A DNA stretch of 64,000 nucleotides from an uncultured Psychrobacter sp. (GCF_947500265.1 NZ_CANMRN010000005.1:1-64000); one strand, 5' to 3'; positions 18,504-28,803 are shown, counted from the stretch's first letter. A program made the numbers and translations. Notes: generated by a model not told the origin, from the sequence alone.

Positions 18504-20144
18504 CTAGTCAATAATCAGTTGCTCCAGACCATCTCCTTGCTGCGTTGCAAGATTGGCGACCATCGATAGGGCATGCGCTTGTTGATCTATTGGTTGTTTT
18601 ACTGCTTCACCTCTCGACCCTTCACGCAACCAATTTTTAGCGATTTCATCGCTGTTTTGACTGTGCTGCTGATTTTGCAAATTATACCAAGCCAAATCAT
18701 GATGCAAGCTGACCACGTCGCCCATAATTAGGAGGGCAGGCGTTGGCAATTGTGCTTGCTCTTGTTTGGCAACAATCGTTGCAAGCGTACCTGTCAATAC
18801 CTGCTGATTAGGCATACTCGCATTAGAGACGATAGCAATGGGCGTTTCGCTACTACGACCAGCGTCAACCAAGCCTTCAGTCAAACGTGCCAGCGAGTGC
18901 AGACCCATATAAAATACGACTGTCTCATCAGTATTTAAAAAGTTCTCAAAATTACTGTTGGGTGCACCAGCCTTCAAAAATCCCGTCACAAAACGTACTG
19001 ATTGTGAATGGTCACGGTGAGTCAAAGGGATACCTGCATAGCTAGCAGCGGCATTGGCAGCAGTAATGCCTGGTACGACTTGGTAAGGTACATTATGCGC
19101 TCGTAGGCTTTCGATTTCTTCGCCGCCACGTCCAAAGATAAACGGATCACCACCTTTTAAACGCACGACACGGCGACCTTGTTTTGCATGGTTGACGAGT
19201 AGCTCATTGATACCCAACTGCGCAACTGTATGATTGCTGCGTTTTTTACCGACAAACACTTTATCAGCATCACGGCGACATAAGTCCAACACCTGCGGTG
19301 AGACCAGTGCATCATAAAACACCACATCTGCTTGCTGCATTAGACGCAAGGCTTTGAAGGTCAACAGCTCCGGATCACCAGGGCCTGCGCCCACGATATA
19401 GACTTCGCCAACGGCTGGTAAGTTTTTTTCTGACTCATCGGATAGAGTAGCAGCAATCGTGTCTGTCTCTCTAACCGCATTTGCATCGTCGCTTTTCTTA
19501 CTGATAGCAGCAGCAGTACTGTCCAAATCGGCTTGCAGTTGTGCAGTCGCTTCAGTTTCATTGCCTGCAAACATGAGCTGGCTAACTTGACCTTCAAATG
19601 CGCGCTCCCAAAACTGACGACGGCCAGTAAGCGTTGGTATCTTGGCTTTTACCTCACTGCGGAATTCACCTGCCAGCTTGGCCAATTTACCATAGCCTTG
19701 CGGAATTAACGTCTCAAGGCGTGCCCGTAATAGACGTGCCAATACTGGCGCTTTACCATTTGATGAGATACCAATCACAATGGGATTGCGATCGATAATC
19801 GCTGGAAAGATAAAGTCACATAAATGCGGCGTGTCGACCACATTGACTGGAATGTTTAGCTCAGTTGCGTCTGCATGGACTTGATGATTCAGCGTCTCAT
19901 CGTCAGTCGCGGCAATGATCACCCGTGCGCCTGACATATAGGTTTTATTATAGTCCTCATAGATAAACTGGTGCTTATCGTCCGTTAGCAAGGCTTGTAG
20001 TTCGTGACTGATATCTGGTGCAAGTATAGTGATACAGGCGCCTGCACGACTGAGCAAGTCCGCTTTACGCAGTGCCACTTCGCCGCCGCCCACGATGAGC
20101 ACTTTACGGTCTTCTAATTTAAAAAATAGCGGGAAGGTGTTCAT
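18504..20144 (-). CDS. cysG: Siroheme synthase (precorrin-2 dehydrogenase/ferrochelatase plus uroporphyrinogen-III methyltransferase)
   Basis: A trifunctional enzyme making siroheme, the prosthetic group of the CysI sulfite reductase encoded nearby. The N-terminal NAD-binding part starts with LFFKLEDRKVLIVGGGEVALRKADLL and includes GISSNGKAPVLARLLRARLE. The SUMT domain starts near residue 245 (YIVGAGPGDPELLTFKALR) and contains VRLKGGDPFIFGRGGEE and VPGITAANAAASYAGIPLTHRD. At 546 residues it is about 90 longer than E. coli CysG, owing to an Ala/Asp/Ser-rich linker (about 205-243) and a C-terminal tail after the SUMT domain. Confidence 0.95.
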   Translation of the reverse strand: MNTFPLFFKLEDRKVLIVGGGEVALRKADLLSRAGACITILAPDISHELQALLTDDKHQFIYEDYNKTYMSGARVIIAATDDETLNHQVHADATELNIPVNVVDTPHLCDFIFPAIIDRNPIVIGISSNGKAPVLARLLRARLETLIPQGYGKLAKLAGEFRSEVKAKIPTLTGRRQFWERAFEGQVSQLMFAGNETEATAQLQADLDSTAAAISKKSDDANAVRETDTIAATLSDESEKNLPAVGEVYIVGAGPGDPELLTFKALRLMQQADVVFYDALVSPQVLDLCRRDADKVFVGKKRSNHTVAQLGINELLVNHAKQGRRVVRLKGGDPFIFGRGGEEIESLRAHNVPYQVVPGITAANAAASYAGIPLTHRDHSQSVRFVTGFLKAGAPNSNFENFLNTDETVVFYMGLHSLARLTEGLVDAGRSSETPIAIVSNASMPNQQVLTGTLATIVAKQEQAQLPTPALLIMGDVVSLHHDLAWYNLQNQQHSQNSDEIAKNWLREGSRGEAVKQPIDQQAHALSMVANLATQQGDGLEQLIID

Positions 20145-20440
20145 AATGTCACCATATATTTAATTGTTTATTATAAAAGGTAGAAAAGATATAAGGAATG
20201 CCGCCATTATGAGGTATCACAAGCACACTCTCACCTAGTGAATTGGCATTAACATATTCGTTTTTGAGATATTAATTCCTGTTTTCGCTAATAATAGGAA
20301 TAGCAGTAAATTTTCGATATATAGTCAGAGAACTAGTAAAAGGCTACGGCGTTACTCTCCCTAGAGGTACTATTTGTACAATCTGCAGTCGACTGCCTTG
20401 TACCCATTTTAGATTTTTTTGACTTATAGATAGAACAAGC
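20145..20440. other. Intergenic region upstream of cysG
   Basis: About 300 bp before the cysH terminator. It must carry the cysG promoter. No ORF, RNA gene or recognisable CysB site could be defended by eye. Confidence 0.4.
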
Positions 20441-20441
20441 A

Positions 20442-20491
20442 CAAAAAAATCCCGCTTAACGACTCTATTAAGAGCCAAGCGGGATTTTTTA
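20442..20491 (-). terminator. Terminator of cysH
   Basis: AAAAAATCCCGCTT (20443-20456) pairs with AAGCGGGATTTTTT (20477-20490). It is about 50 bp beyond the cysH stop, with a T-tract on the minus strand. Confidence 0.9.
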
Positions 20492-20538
20492 TTTATATAG
20501 CTAGTGCTCAGAAAGTAGTAGCTACAGTCAGTGCCTTA

Positions 20539-21177
20539 CTATAGCTGAGTATGCAAGCCACACTCACGGCTTTCTTCTACTTTAGTTGGATCAAAGTAGT
20601 CATGCTCGTTCGGTAAGTTATGCTCTTCTAGATATACGTCTAAATCAGCATCTGTTTTTTCAAACAATGGCGCTACTTTTAGCACGCCATCTTTTGATAA
20701 GCTAAGTACGTCAAGACCTTGGCGGAATTCAGTTTGGTCTTTACGAATAGCGTTGAACCACACATCTGGTTTTAACTCATCTAACGCACGGCGGAACGGC
20801 TCAAGTTTAACTTGCTCAGTGAACTCGTCATGCTGTGGGTTATCGATACCTGGGATACCATTCATCGTCGCGTCACGGTGTGCAGCGGTTTGCTTAGGAA
20901 TATAAGTAACGACATTTAGATTCAAGTCATGGATAAGCTTGTTGGCAAATTGATAAGTAGCATCAGTGTTGTAACCTGAGTCTACCCACAATACCGTGAT
21001 GTCAGGGCGCTGTTTAGCAACCAAATGCAAAATCGCTGATTCATACGGACGGAAGTTGGTCGTGATGATTGGGTTTTTTGCTTGAGTCAGTGCCCACTCA
21101 ACGATTTGCTCAGGTGACTTACCTTGTAGGTCTTGGTTGGCTTGGTCAAGGTCTAGGTTTGGGTGTAATTGGCTCAT
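20539..21177 (-). CDS. cysH: Phosphoadenylyl-sulfate (or adenylyl-sulfate) reductase
   Basis: A PAPS/APS reductase family protein of 212 residues that reduces activated sulfate to sulfite. It has the ATP-pyrophosphatase-like core (ILHLVAKQRPDITVLWVDSGYNT, WFNAIRKDQTEFRQGL) and the C-terminal catalytic RECGLH. Only one cysteine is present, so the paired CC/CxxC iron-sulfur cysteines of APS reductases are missing and the PAPS type is indicated. It is shorter than E. coli CysH and lacks the segment with the usual GDxHTT. The start has AAGGA 7 nt upstream. It lies 84 bp downstream of the DUF934 gene. Confidence 0.88.
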   Translation of the reverse strand: MSQLHPNLDLDQANQDLQGKSPEQIVEWALTQAKNPIITTNFRPYESAILHLVAKQRPDITVLWVDSGYNTDATYQFANKLIHDLNLNVVTYIPKQTAAHRDATMNGIPGIDNPQHDEFTEQVKLEPFRRALDELKPDVWFNAIRKDQTEFRQGLDVLSLSKDGVLKVAPLFEKTDADLDVYLEEHNLPNEHDYFDPTKVEESRECGLHTQL

Positions 21178-21261
21178 AATACGTTCCTTAATTGTTGTTA
21201 ATATAAAAGGGTTTATTAAAAATATTGGGTATTACTATAGAATTAATGGTCAGTGCTACAG

Positions 21262-21882
21262 CTATGCGACTGAAGGCTCTGACGATTGTGCAAACATCGG
21301 TAAATCTGAAGCGCTTCGGCCATCATAGCTACTGGCAAGGGCAGTAAATGCTTGCTCAATGCCAAACTTAGAGTCAGCTTCTAAGTCATGCTCGCTCAAT
21401 ACAAAGCTATCAACGCCCGTGCGTAGCATATAAGCAATTTGATCGCGGCCAAACGCGCCAGCAACCCGAATCTCGCCTGTATAACCGATCTGGCGCAGCG
21501 TACGTGCAAAGCTAAAGTGACGACCATCAGCGAACTTAGGCACATCAATCACGATAAGCGCGTGCGTTGATAAGAACTCACTAAGTCCTTCTAGTGCATC
21601 AGCGTCAGTATCGGCAGTAACCCACAATCCAAGTCGGCTACTGTGCTGTACGATCAGCTCGTAGACTTCTTTGATCAGACCACCAGCCTGTGCGCCTGTC
21701 GTATCTAATAGATCAACAAGTGGCACGATGACGTCCGGCTTCTCTTGTTTTTGTAGTAGCTCAAGCAACGTGATGTTAGTCGATACAATGCTTTCTGGCA
21801 GTGCATCAGTAGTAAGTACATGCCATGTATCTTGACTGCCGATATCTACGCCATGACTGTCCAAAATATGGTGATTAGCCAT
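21262..21882 (-). CDS. DUF934 protein, sulfite-reductase partner
   Basis: A protein of 206 residues of the DUF934 family, found almost always next to cysI and thought to assist sulfite reduction; its biochemical role is not established. The core LIVIDVPKFADGRHFSFARTLRQIGYTGEIRVAGAFGRDQIAYMLRTGVDSF matches the family in pieces. The start MANHH at 21882 has AAGGAG 7 nt upstream and overlaps the end of cysI by 8 nt, which suggests translational coupling. Confidence 0.9.
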   Translation of the reverse strand: MANHHILDSHGVDIGSQDTWHVLTTDALPESIVSTNITLLELLQKQEKPDVIVPLVDLLDTTGAQAGGLIKEVYELIVQHSSRLGLWVTADTDADALEGLSEFLSTHALIVIDVPKFADGRHFSFARTLRQIGYTGEIRVAGAFGRDQIAYMLRTGVDSFVLSEHDLEADSKFGIEQAFTALASSYDGRSASDLPMFAQSSEPSVA

Positions 21883-23566
21883 AGACCTTCTCCTTAAATG
21901 GATCAATACCAACGCGCTCAACCAATTGACCAAAGCTTTCTACATCATTGTCAGTGCTGGCACGTAAGTCCACATAGACATCAACAATCTGCTGTATGGT
22001 ATTGGCAACCTCAAGAGCAGGCACAGATTTGCCTAAGATTTTGCCAAGTTTGGCGTCGTCGCTAGAGTTGCCACCAAGGCTAATCTGATACCAATGTTCG
22101 CCTTTTTTATCGACACCCAAGATACCAATATCGCCTGTATGATGGTGCGCACAAGCATTGATACAGCCAGACATGTTCAGGCGAATCTCACCCAAATCGT
22201 ATAGATAGTCTAGGTCATCGAACTGTTTTTCGATTTGCTCAGCGATGTTGTGCGTCGTTGCATTAGCAAGCGAGCAGTAATCCCAACCTGGGCAGACAAT
22301 CATATCTGTTAGGGTGTTGATGTTTGCGCGCGCTAAATGTAATTCTGATAGCTGCTGCCATAACTCATAAAGTTTATTGGTCTGCACATCAGCGAATACT
22401 AGATTCTGCTGATAAGTACCACGCAACTCACCAAAGCTATATTTGTCAGAAAGGTCAGCCAGCGCATCCATTTGTGATTCACTAACATCACCAGATGGCA
22501 CATATTTACCATCGACCAAGCCTGCCTTGAGAGAAATAACCACGGCACGATAGCCAGCTACTTTATGCGCAACGGTATTTTGGTTATACCAATTGGCAAA
22601 ATCTTTATCAGCGTTTAATTGCTGTTGTAGCTCAGACTGTACTTGTAGTGCGTCGAACGGTGCATAGTCAGGTTCACTAAAGAAGCCAGTTGCCGTTGCA
22701 AAATTCTCATCAGTCAAAGTAAGCGGGCCATCTTTGGTATGAGCTTCCCACTCGGCATTGACCAATTTAGCAAAGGCTGGACCACCCATGCTTTCGACCA
22801 AAATTTTGATACGTGATCTGTATTTGCTACCTTTATCACGGCGACCGTGCAAGTTGTAGACACGCAAGATGGCGTCTAAATAACTCAGCAAATGCTGACG
22901 TGGCAAGAATTTATTGATGACTTTACCAAGGACAGGGATACGTCCAAGACCGCCACCAACCAATACTTCAAAACCGATCTCACCTTCATCATTAGTTTTT
23001 ACGTGTAGACCGACATCATGTACTTGGGTTGCTGCACGGTCATCATTGGTGCCGATGACAGCAATCTTAAATTTACGCGGCAAAAAAGCAAACTCAGGGT
23101 GGAAGGTTGACCACTGACGAATAATTTCACAATAAGGACGTGGATCAGCGATTTCTTCTTTATGGATACCAGCATATGGATCGGTGGTGGTATTACGAAT
23201 ACAGTTACCTGAGGTTTGGATGGCATGCATCTGTACTGAGGCTAGTTCAGCCAAAATATCTGGCACATCTTCTAGCTTTGGCCAGTTCAGCTGGATATTG
23301 GTACGCGTCGTGAAGTGGCCATAGCCTTTATCATACTTGCGAGTAATCTCGGCCAATTTGCGCAACTGGTAGCTGGCAAGTAAACCGTAAGGAATGGCGA
23401 TACGCAACATCGGCGCATAACGCTGGATGTATAGGCCGTTTTGCAACCGTAATGGCAAAAACTGCTCTTCTGGCAGCTCACCTGCCAAAAACCGCTCGGT
23501 TTGGTCGCGAAATTGGGCAACTCGTTCCTCTACCAAAGTCTGGTCAGCGTAATTATATTGATACAT
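21875..23566 (-). CDS. cysI: Sulfite reductase hemoprotein (siroheme/4Fe-4S) subunit
   Basis: A protein of 563 residues that reduces sulfite to sulfide with six electrons. The iron-sulfur/siroheme cysteines are visible in VCPGWDYCSLA and SGCINACAHHHTGDIG (C-x5-C ... C-x3-C). Two ferrite-like half domains are evident, with YGHFTTRTNIQLNW and GNCIRNTTTDPYAG. No CysJ-type flavoprotein gene is in the window, so the electron donor is elsewhere. The gene is divergent from sat across 23567-23909. Confidence 0.94.
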   Translation of the reverse strand: MYQYNYADQTLVEERVAQFRDQTERFLAGELPEEQFLPLRLQNGLYIQRYAPMLRIAIPYGLLASYQLRKLAEITRKYDKGYGHFTTRTNIQLNWPKLEDVPDILAELASVQMHAIQTSGNCIRNTTTDPYAGIHKEEIADPRPYCEIIRQWSTFHPEFAFLPRKFKIAVIGTNDDRAATQVHDVGLHVKTNDEGEIGFEVLVGGGLGRIPVLGKVINKFLPRQHLLSYLDAILRVYNLHGRRDKGSKYRSRIKILVESMGGPAFAKLVNAEWEAHTKDGPLTLTDENFATATGFFSEPDYAPFDALQVQSELQQQLNADKDFANWYNQNTVAHKVAGYRAVVISLKAGLVDGKYVPSGDVSESQMDALADLSDKYSFGELRGTYQQNLVFADVQTNKLYELWQQLSELHLARANINTLTDMIVCPGWDYCSLANATTHNIAEQIEKQFDDLDYLYDLGEIRLNMSGCINACAHHHTGDIGILGVDKKGEHWYQISLGGNSSDDAKLGKILGKSVPALEVANTIQQIVDVYVDLRASTDNDVESFGQLVERVGIDPFKEKVYG

Positions 23567-23909
23567 GACGTAATCTCAGTTTTGTTTTTAATCTTAAAAT
23601 CAGCGACGAAAATGATTTGCGTGTGTAATAGGTTTTATTGCCGTTCGCAATGTAAATAATTCAGCTATACATGATATAAGCTTGTACCCAGAAACATAAA
23701 TTCCTTTCAGACATATCCATATCCAAACACAGCATAAATTTTCATAACGAAAGTTAGGTAGCCTATGCGTATCAAATTTAATGCCCAATCGCTAGTACGC
23801 TACTTATTATCTATCGACGGCCTTCTTCTTAGTTTTGTACATTTAATCGCTTTTGCATTTTTGCTCATCTCTTCCAACCATTCTTTTTATAAGAGGTTTT
23901 AATAACTAT
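23567..23909. other. Divergent promoter region cysI / sat
   Basis: About 340 bp between two sulfur-assimilation genes transcribed away from each other. A LysR-type activator such as CysB would be expected to bind here by analogy, but no site is clear enough to mark. An upstream in-frame ATG (23853) for sat is unlikely to be used. Confidence 0.4.
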
Positions 23910-25172
23910 ATGTCTCAGACTCAAAGCCCAACTCAATCCCAATCCAAATCAAAGCTGGTTCCACCACATGGCAGTGCCGAGCTTAAACCACTGTTGTTAG
24001 AAGACGAAGCACGTGAGCAAGCATTAGAACTTGCCAGCACATTACCAACCATCACTTTAAGCTCACGTGAGCGCGGTGATTTAATCATGTTCGGTATCGG
24101 CGGCTTTACTCCGTTAAATGGCTTTATGAATCAAGCGGACTGGCAGGGCGTAGTTGATAATATGCGTCTGCAAAGCGGCGAAAACGCGGGTTTGTTTTGG
24201 CCAATTCCTATCACTTTGTCTGCGCCAAAAGAAACTGCAGATAATTTGAGCCAAGGCGACAAAGTAGCCTTGGTTGCTCAAGATGGCGAAGTCATGGGTA
24301 TCTTGACGGTAGAAGAAACTTATACCATCGATAAAGAACATGAGTGTCAACAAGTATTTACGACCACGGATTCGGAGCATCCAGGCGTACAGCAAGTATT
24401 GAACCAAGAAGCCGTCAATATTGCCGGTAGTGTTGAAGTACTTAGCGAAGGTGAGTTCCCAACGTTATATCCAGAAATCTACAAAACGCCAGCAGAAACG
24501 CGCGCAATTTTAGATGCTAAAGGCTGGAAAACAGTAGCGGCATTCCAAACGCGCAACCCAATGCACCGTTCACATGAGTATTTGGCCAAGATTGCGATTG
24601 AGATCTGTGATGGTGTATTGATTCATTCATTATTAGGCGCATTGAAACCTGGCGACATACCAGCAGAAGTTCGTCAAGAAGCCATCAAAACGCTAATTGA
24701 TAACTACTTTAGACAAGATACTGTTATCCAAGCAGGCTATCCGTTGGATATGCGTTATGCTGGCCCACGTGAGGCATTGTTACATGCGCTATTCCGTCAA
24801 AACTACGGCTGTAGTCATCTGATTGTTGGTCGTGACCATGCGGGTGTCGGCGATTACTATGGTGCGTTTGATGCGCAAACTATTTTTGAACATGTTGGTA
24901 AAGACGACCTTATCACCCAACCGCTCAAAATTGGCTGGACGTTCTGGTGTAACGCTTGTAACGCGATGGCATCAGACAAAACTTGCCCGCATGACGCCTC
25001 TGAGCACGTTAAAGTGTCAGGTACTAAGCTGCGTAAAGCGCTATCAGAAGACGAAGATGTACCAGATAACTTTAGCCGTCCAGAAGTACTACAAATTTTG
25101 CGTGACTACTATGCCGGCATTGCAAAAGAAGAGCGTGCTGAAGTTAAATTAACGGGTGCATCTGCGGTATAA
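23910..25172 (+). CDS. sat: Sulfate adenylyltransferase (ATP sulfurylase)
   Basis: A single-polypeptide ATP sulfurylase of 420 residues that makes APS from ATP and sulfate. Motifs are [16 protein letters not shown] (the QTRNPxHRxH nucleotide motif), [13 protein letters not shown] and the zinc-like [15 protein letters not shown]. The C-terminal part [24 protein letters not shown] is typical of bacterial Sat. It has no APS kinase domain. The start at 23910 is preferred over 23853 because the family N-terminus fits; AAGAGG lies 13 nt upstream, rather far. Confidence 0.95.
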   Translation: MSQTQSPTQSQSKSKLVPPHGSAELKPLLLEDEAREQALELASTLPTITLSSRERGDLIMFGIGGFTPLNGFMNQADWQGVVDNMRLQSGENAGLFWPIPITLSAPKETADNLSQGDKVALVAQDGEVMGILTVEETYTIDKEHECQQVFTTTDSEHPGVQQVLNQEAVNIAGSVEVLSEGEFPTLYPEIYKTPAETRAILDAKGWKTVAAFQTRNPMHRSHEYLAKIAIEICDGVLIHSLLGALKPGDIPAEVRQEAIKTLIDNYFRQDTVIQAGYPLDMRYAGPREALLHALFRQNYGCSHLIVGRDHAGVGDYYGAFDAQTIFEHVGKDDLITQPLKIGWTFWCNACNAMASDKTCPHDASEHVKVSGTKLRKALSEDEDVPDNFSRPEVLQILRDYYAGIAKEERAEVKLTGASAV

Positions 25173-25214
25173 GGGCAGATCATCAGTATAAATAACTCGT
25201 ATTAAGCCAGTTAT

Positions 25215-25252
25215 AAAAAAGGTGTCAGACTTATTGTCTGGCACCTTTTTGT
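25215..25252 (+). terminator. Terminator of sat
   Basis: AAAAAAGGTGTCAGAC pairs with GTCTGGCACCTTTTT, with one G-T pair and a 4-nt loop. Confidence 0.9.
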
Positions 25253-25307
25253 TTTTATCACTATTTTTGAAATGAAAACACGTCCTAACGCATGTTAGCG
25301 CTGTCTC

Positions 25308-25847
25308 TCAAATCTCTAAACCTACTGCCAGCTTTTTATACTTTCCAGCAAGCGAGCCTCCACCTGAGCAAAAATAGTTCAGTGCATACTTGTCTGGGCT
25401 GTCGATGATGAGGGTGTCATCCTTAAATTGAAAAAAAGCCGTGCTGTCATTTACCTTTGACTGAAAAATCATACCATGAGCAGTATCTTGCCCCATGAAT
25501 GTCGCTTTACCATCGAAGTGACAAGTAGGTTTTTTGATATCGCTGCGTGAGCGAACTCTAATGTCAATCTGTCGATCACCATCTGCTCGTACCATCACGC
25601 CAACCCAATCATAGCCTTGTGCTCGTTTGTCGTAGTCGGCAGTAGCGTAATCCGCTGAAACCTTGTCTCCAAGAATATTGTTGTTACTCACTGGCATGGC
25701 TAGTGTTTCACTAGTGGCTATTTTAACAGCGCTGTGGCTATTGCTATCCACAGTGGGCGACATACTATTACAGCCTGTTAAAGCAGCTAGGGTAGAGGTC
25801 ATTATTAGCCCTACAATAGAACGAAATTGATGGTATGAAGTATTCAT
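25308..25847 (-). CDS. Putative lipoprotein of unknown function
   Basis: A protein of 179 residues starting with a lipoprotein signal peptide: positive start, hydrophobic stretch and lipobox LTGC (Cys at residue 26). The mature part has a Ser-rich spacer followed by a domain with CHFDGKATFMG, AFFQFKDDTLII and a late Cys-Gly-rich turn, suggesting a small beta-rich periplasmic domain with one disulfide. I do not recognise the family. ATG 25847 has AAAGG about 8 nt upstream; the longer reading would use TTG at 25865. It is convergent with sat and divergent from the sulfate-binding lipoprotein genes. Confidence 0.7.
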   Translation of the reverse strand: MNTSYHQFRSIVGLIMTSTLAALTGCNSMSPTVDSNSHSAVKIATSETLAMPVSNNNILGDKVSADYATADYDKRAQGYDWVGVMVRADGDRQIDIRVRSRSDIKKPTCHFDGKATFMGQDTAHGMIFQSKVNDSTAFFQFKDDTLIIDSPDKYALNYFCSGGGSLAGKYKKLAVGLEI

Positions 25848-26015
25848 ATAAGGGCCTTTGGTCAATTAGAAAAGTAAGGTTCGCATAGTATCGGGATAAT
25901 GAAAGTATCATTAATACAGCAGACTTTATGACGTACAAATAATGGTACAGCCTACCCAAATCATAGTCTACTTAATAAACCTGCCAGCAACTACTCAACT
26001 CATTTTATTCTTAAC

Positions 26016-26045
26016 GATGCAAAATGATGCAAAATGATGCAAAAC
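26016..26045. repeat. Three tandem 10-bp repeats upstream of the sulfate-binding protein gene
   Basis: GATGCAAAAT is repeated (last copy ends AAAAC) between the lipoprotein gene and the first sulfate-binding gene. The 10-bp period puts the copies on one face of the helix, so a regulator site is possible. The rest of 25848-26227 shows no gene. Confidence 0.75.
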
Positions 26046-26227
26046 GATTGCTCCTATCACTTATGCCAACTTCACTAGTCGATAAGCTAATTCGTCACTA
26101 AGCGTTTGCTATTTATGCTGCTAGCATAGCTTGCATCATCCCGACAACCGAACTCAAAAGATTGTAGGCTCTGTGATGATGGTCAAGATTTTGACAAAAC
26201 GCTTCTAATACTTTTATCGAGAGCATC

Positions 26228-27355
26228 ATGCAAAAAAAATTCCAACAAATCAGCATTGCTAGCATTCAATCAACTAATAATAAGCCTGTAAAAGCACGTG
26301 TACTTGCCACCAGCGGCATGCTCGCAGCAGCGATGATAATGACAGGCTGCAGTCCAACCGAAGCGACGCAAGATGACGCGGCAAATAATGCCAGTGGCGG
26401 GACACAGGATATTAATCTACTCAACGTCTCCTATGATGTGTCTCGCGACTTTTATAAAGACTACAACACCTTATTTAGTACCGACTATCAGAAGACACAC
26501 CCAAATAGCAAAGTAAATATCAATCAGTCACATGGCGGCTCTAGTAAGCAGGCACTCTCTGTCGCTAATGGTCTGCAAGCGGATGTGGTGACCTTTAACC
26601 AAGAGAGCGACATGAATCTATTGGTGGAAAAAGGCTTAGTCGCTGCTGACTGGCAGCAAGCACTTCCAAATAATGCCGTGCCGTACACCAGCACCATGGT
26701 ATTACTGGTTCGCGCTGGTAATCCAAAAAATATCAAAGACTGGTCAGATTTGGCCCGTAATGATATCGATGTGGTCATCCCGAACCCGAAAACCAGTGGC
26801 ACGGCGCGTTATGCCTTCTTAGGCGCCTATGGTTATGGCTTGCATCAATTCAAAGAAAGCAGTAATGAAAACCCTGTAAAAACCAATGACTTTATCAAAA
26901 AACTGCTGGCCAACGTCGTCACTTATGATAATGGTGCACGCGCTGCAACGACCAGTTTTACTCAGCGTGGTTTGGGTGATGTGTTGATCACGACCGAAAA
27001 CGAAGCACATTTGACTGCACAGCAATTTGCAAAGGGTAACGTTGATATCGTATATCCGAGCTATTCGATTACGATTGCCAACCCAGTAGCAGTCGTAACG
27101 GCAGTGACTGAAAAATCTGGTAAGACAGAAGCAGCTAATGCTTATCTAAAAGGCTTATGGGACAAACCTGCCCAAGAGCTCATGGCAAAAATGTACATGC
27201 GTCCAAGTGATGAGCAAATTTTAGCTGCTCATAAAGATACTTTGCCTGATATTGAGACGTTTGAACCTGTGGCTGTGTTTGGCTCATGGGCAGAGATTAT
27301 GGATGCTTTCTTTGTAGATGGTGGCCGTTTTGATCAGCTGGCAACTACGAATTAG
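26228..27355 (+). CDS. sbp: Sulfate ABC transporter substrate-binding lipoprotein (first copy)
   Basis: A protein of 375 residues. A long N-terminal leader ends in lipobox MTGC (Cys 41), so the mature protein should be membrane-anchored. The family core is clear: LLNVSYDVSRDFYKDYN, SHGGSSKQALSVANGLQADVV and the GYG-L loop, and it matches sulfate/thiosulfate binding proteins (Sbp/CysP). It delivers sulfate to CysT/CysW/CysA. The next gene is a close paralogue, so this is a tandem duplication. The ribosome binding site is weak (GAGAG about 8 nt upstream). Confidence 0.93.
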   Translation: MQKKFQQISIASIQSTNNKPVKARVLATSGMLAAAMIMTGCSPTEATQDDAANNASGGTQDINLLNVSYDVSRDFYKDYNTLFSTDYQKTHPNSKVNINQSHGGSSKQALSVANGLQADVVTFNQESDMNLLVEKGLVAADWQQALPNNAVPYTSTMVLLVRAGNPKNIKDWSDLARNDIDVVIPNPKTSGTARYAFLGAYGYGLHQFKESSNENPVKTNDFIKKLLANVVTYDNGARAATTSFTQRGLGDVLITTENEAHLTAQQFAKGNVDIVYPSYSITIANPVAVVTAVTEKSGKTEAANAYLKGLWDKPAQELMAKMYMRPSDEQILAAHKDTLPDIETFEPVAVFGSWAEIMDAFFVDGGRFDQLATTN

Positions 27356-27623
27356 TCGTTCATTCTTAGTTTATATAACTATCTATCTTAACTGCTTTCA
27401 GTAAAACGCGGACAAGATAGATAGGGCGCATGCCAGTACTAAAACCATCAATAAACAAACAGTCAGTTATACATACAGATTCTTTTAACAACTTATTGAT
27501 ATATCTGGCTTTGTTTACTGGTTATTCCCTTTTGGCAATAACATACGCATATTCATCATTAAACATAATAAGATGGCGCTGTTAGCATACTTGCATTACA
27601 CAACAGACATCTTTGAGGTATTT

Positions 27624-28715
27624 ATGACAGACGTAGCTCGTTATCAACAGAAAAGTAAAACTCTTAGTGCCTTGAGTATTGCTGGCGTTGCTTTGACTCT
27701 TGGTCTAGCTGGCTGTAGCAACAGTGAGACTACTGAGGCCGCAGCTGATGGTTCAGCGACGACAGAAGGGCAAAATATCGAGCTACTTAATGTCTCATAC
27801 GATGTGGCACGTGACTTCTATAAAGACTATAACCCGTTGTTTGTTGAGCACTACAAAGCTGAAAACCCAGACAGCAATATCCTAATCAAACAGTCACATG
27901 GCGGCTCAAGTAAGCAAGCACTGTCTGTTGCCAACGGTCTACAAGCCGATGTTGCCACCATGAACCAAGGGTCTGATATTGAGCTGCTTGAGAAAAAAGG
28001 CTTGGTTGAGTCAGATTGGGAAAGCAAATTCCCAGACAACGCGGTTCCTTTTACCAGTACGATCGTATTTTTGGTACGTAAAGATAATCCAAAAAATATC
28101 AAAGACTGGGAAGACTTGACCAAAGACGGTGTTGAGATTGTCATGGCCAATCCAAAGGTGACGGGTAACGGTCGTTATGCATTCTTGGGTGCATACGGTT
28201 ATGGTCTACATGCTTTTAATCAAGATGAATCAAAAGCTAAAGGCTACGTAAAAGACATGCTAAAAAATGTCAAAGTCTATGAAAACGGCGGACGTGCCGC
28301 GACAACGACTTTCGTACAGCGCGGTATTGGTGATGTGTTGGTTACTTTTGAAAACGAAGCCAACCTTGCAGCGACTGATTTTGGCGCAGGTCAAGTAGAC
28401 ATCGTTTATCCAAAATACTCAATTAAATCAGAAAGCCCTGTAGCAGTTGTGAAGACGGTAACAGATAAAAAAGGCACTACAGACGCTGCCAAAGCGTACC
28501 TTGATTACTTATGGAGTGAGCCTGCTCAGCAGCTAGCGGCCAATCTATATCTACGTCCTAGCGTTAAGAGCGTGCTTGACAAAAACGGTGACAAATTACC
28601 GCCAGTTGAGACTTTCCGCCCGAACGATGCCTTTGGTACATGGGATGAGATCATGAGCACTTACTTCAGTGATGGCGGTGTTTTTGACCAATTAGCAATT
28701 AACGCGCCTCAGTAA
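27624..28715 (+). CDS. sbp: Sulfate ABC transporter substrate-binding lipoprotein (second copy)
   Basis: A protein of 363 residues with lipobox LAGC (Cys 31). It shares large blocks with the preceding gene, including LLNVSYDVARDFYKDYN and SHGGSSKQALSVANGLQADV. The start at 27624 is chosen because TTGAGG precedes it by 5 nt; a longer frame from 27573 lacks a site. It directly precedes cysT, with a hairpin at 28804-28838 in the gap. The two binding proteins may differ in ligand (sulfate against thiosulfate) or in regulation; this cannot be told from the sequence. Confidence 0.93.
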   Translation: MTDVARYQQKSKTLSALSIAGVALTLGLAGCSNSETTEAAADGSATTEGQNIELLNVSYDVARDFYKDYNPLFVEHYKAENPDSNILIKQSHGGSSKQALSVANGLQADVATMNQGSDIELLEKKGLVESDWESKFPDNAVPFTSTIVFLVRKDNPKNIKDWEDLTKDGVEIVMANPKVTGNGRYAFLGAYGYGLHAFNQDESKAKGYVKDMLKNVKVYENGGRAATTTFVQRGIGDVLVTFENEANLAATDFGAGQVDIVYPKYSIKSESPVAVVKTVTDKKGTTDAAKAYLDYLWSEPAQQLAANLYLRPSVKSVLDKNGDKLPPVETFRPNDAFGTWDEIMSTYFSDGGVFDQLAINAPQ

Positions 28716-28803
28716 TCACTTGCTGAGTAGTTAGGGCAGCTACTGCGCTAAACGCTGAAACGGATTAACTCGATTAATCGTACAGTCAGTCATGAAGCAC
28801 CCC

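Noticed and set aside
26016..26045. CRISPR-like array
   Set aside because: There are only three 10-bp direct copies without spacers, so this is a short tandem repeat. No CRISPR array or cas gene was seen in the window.
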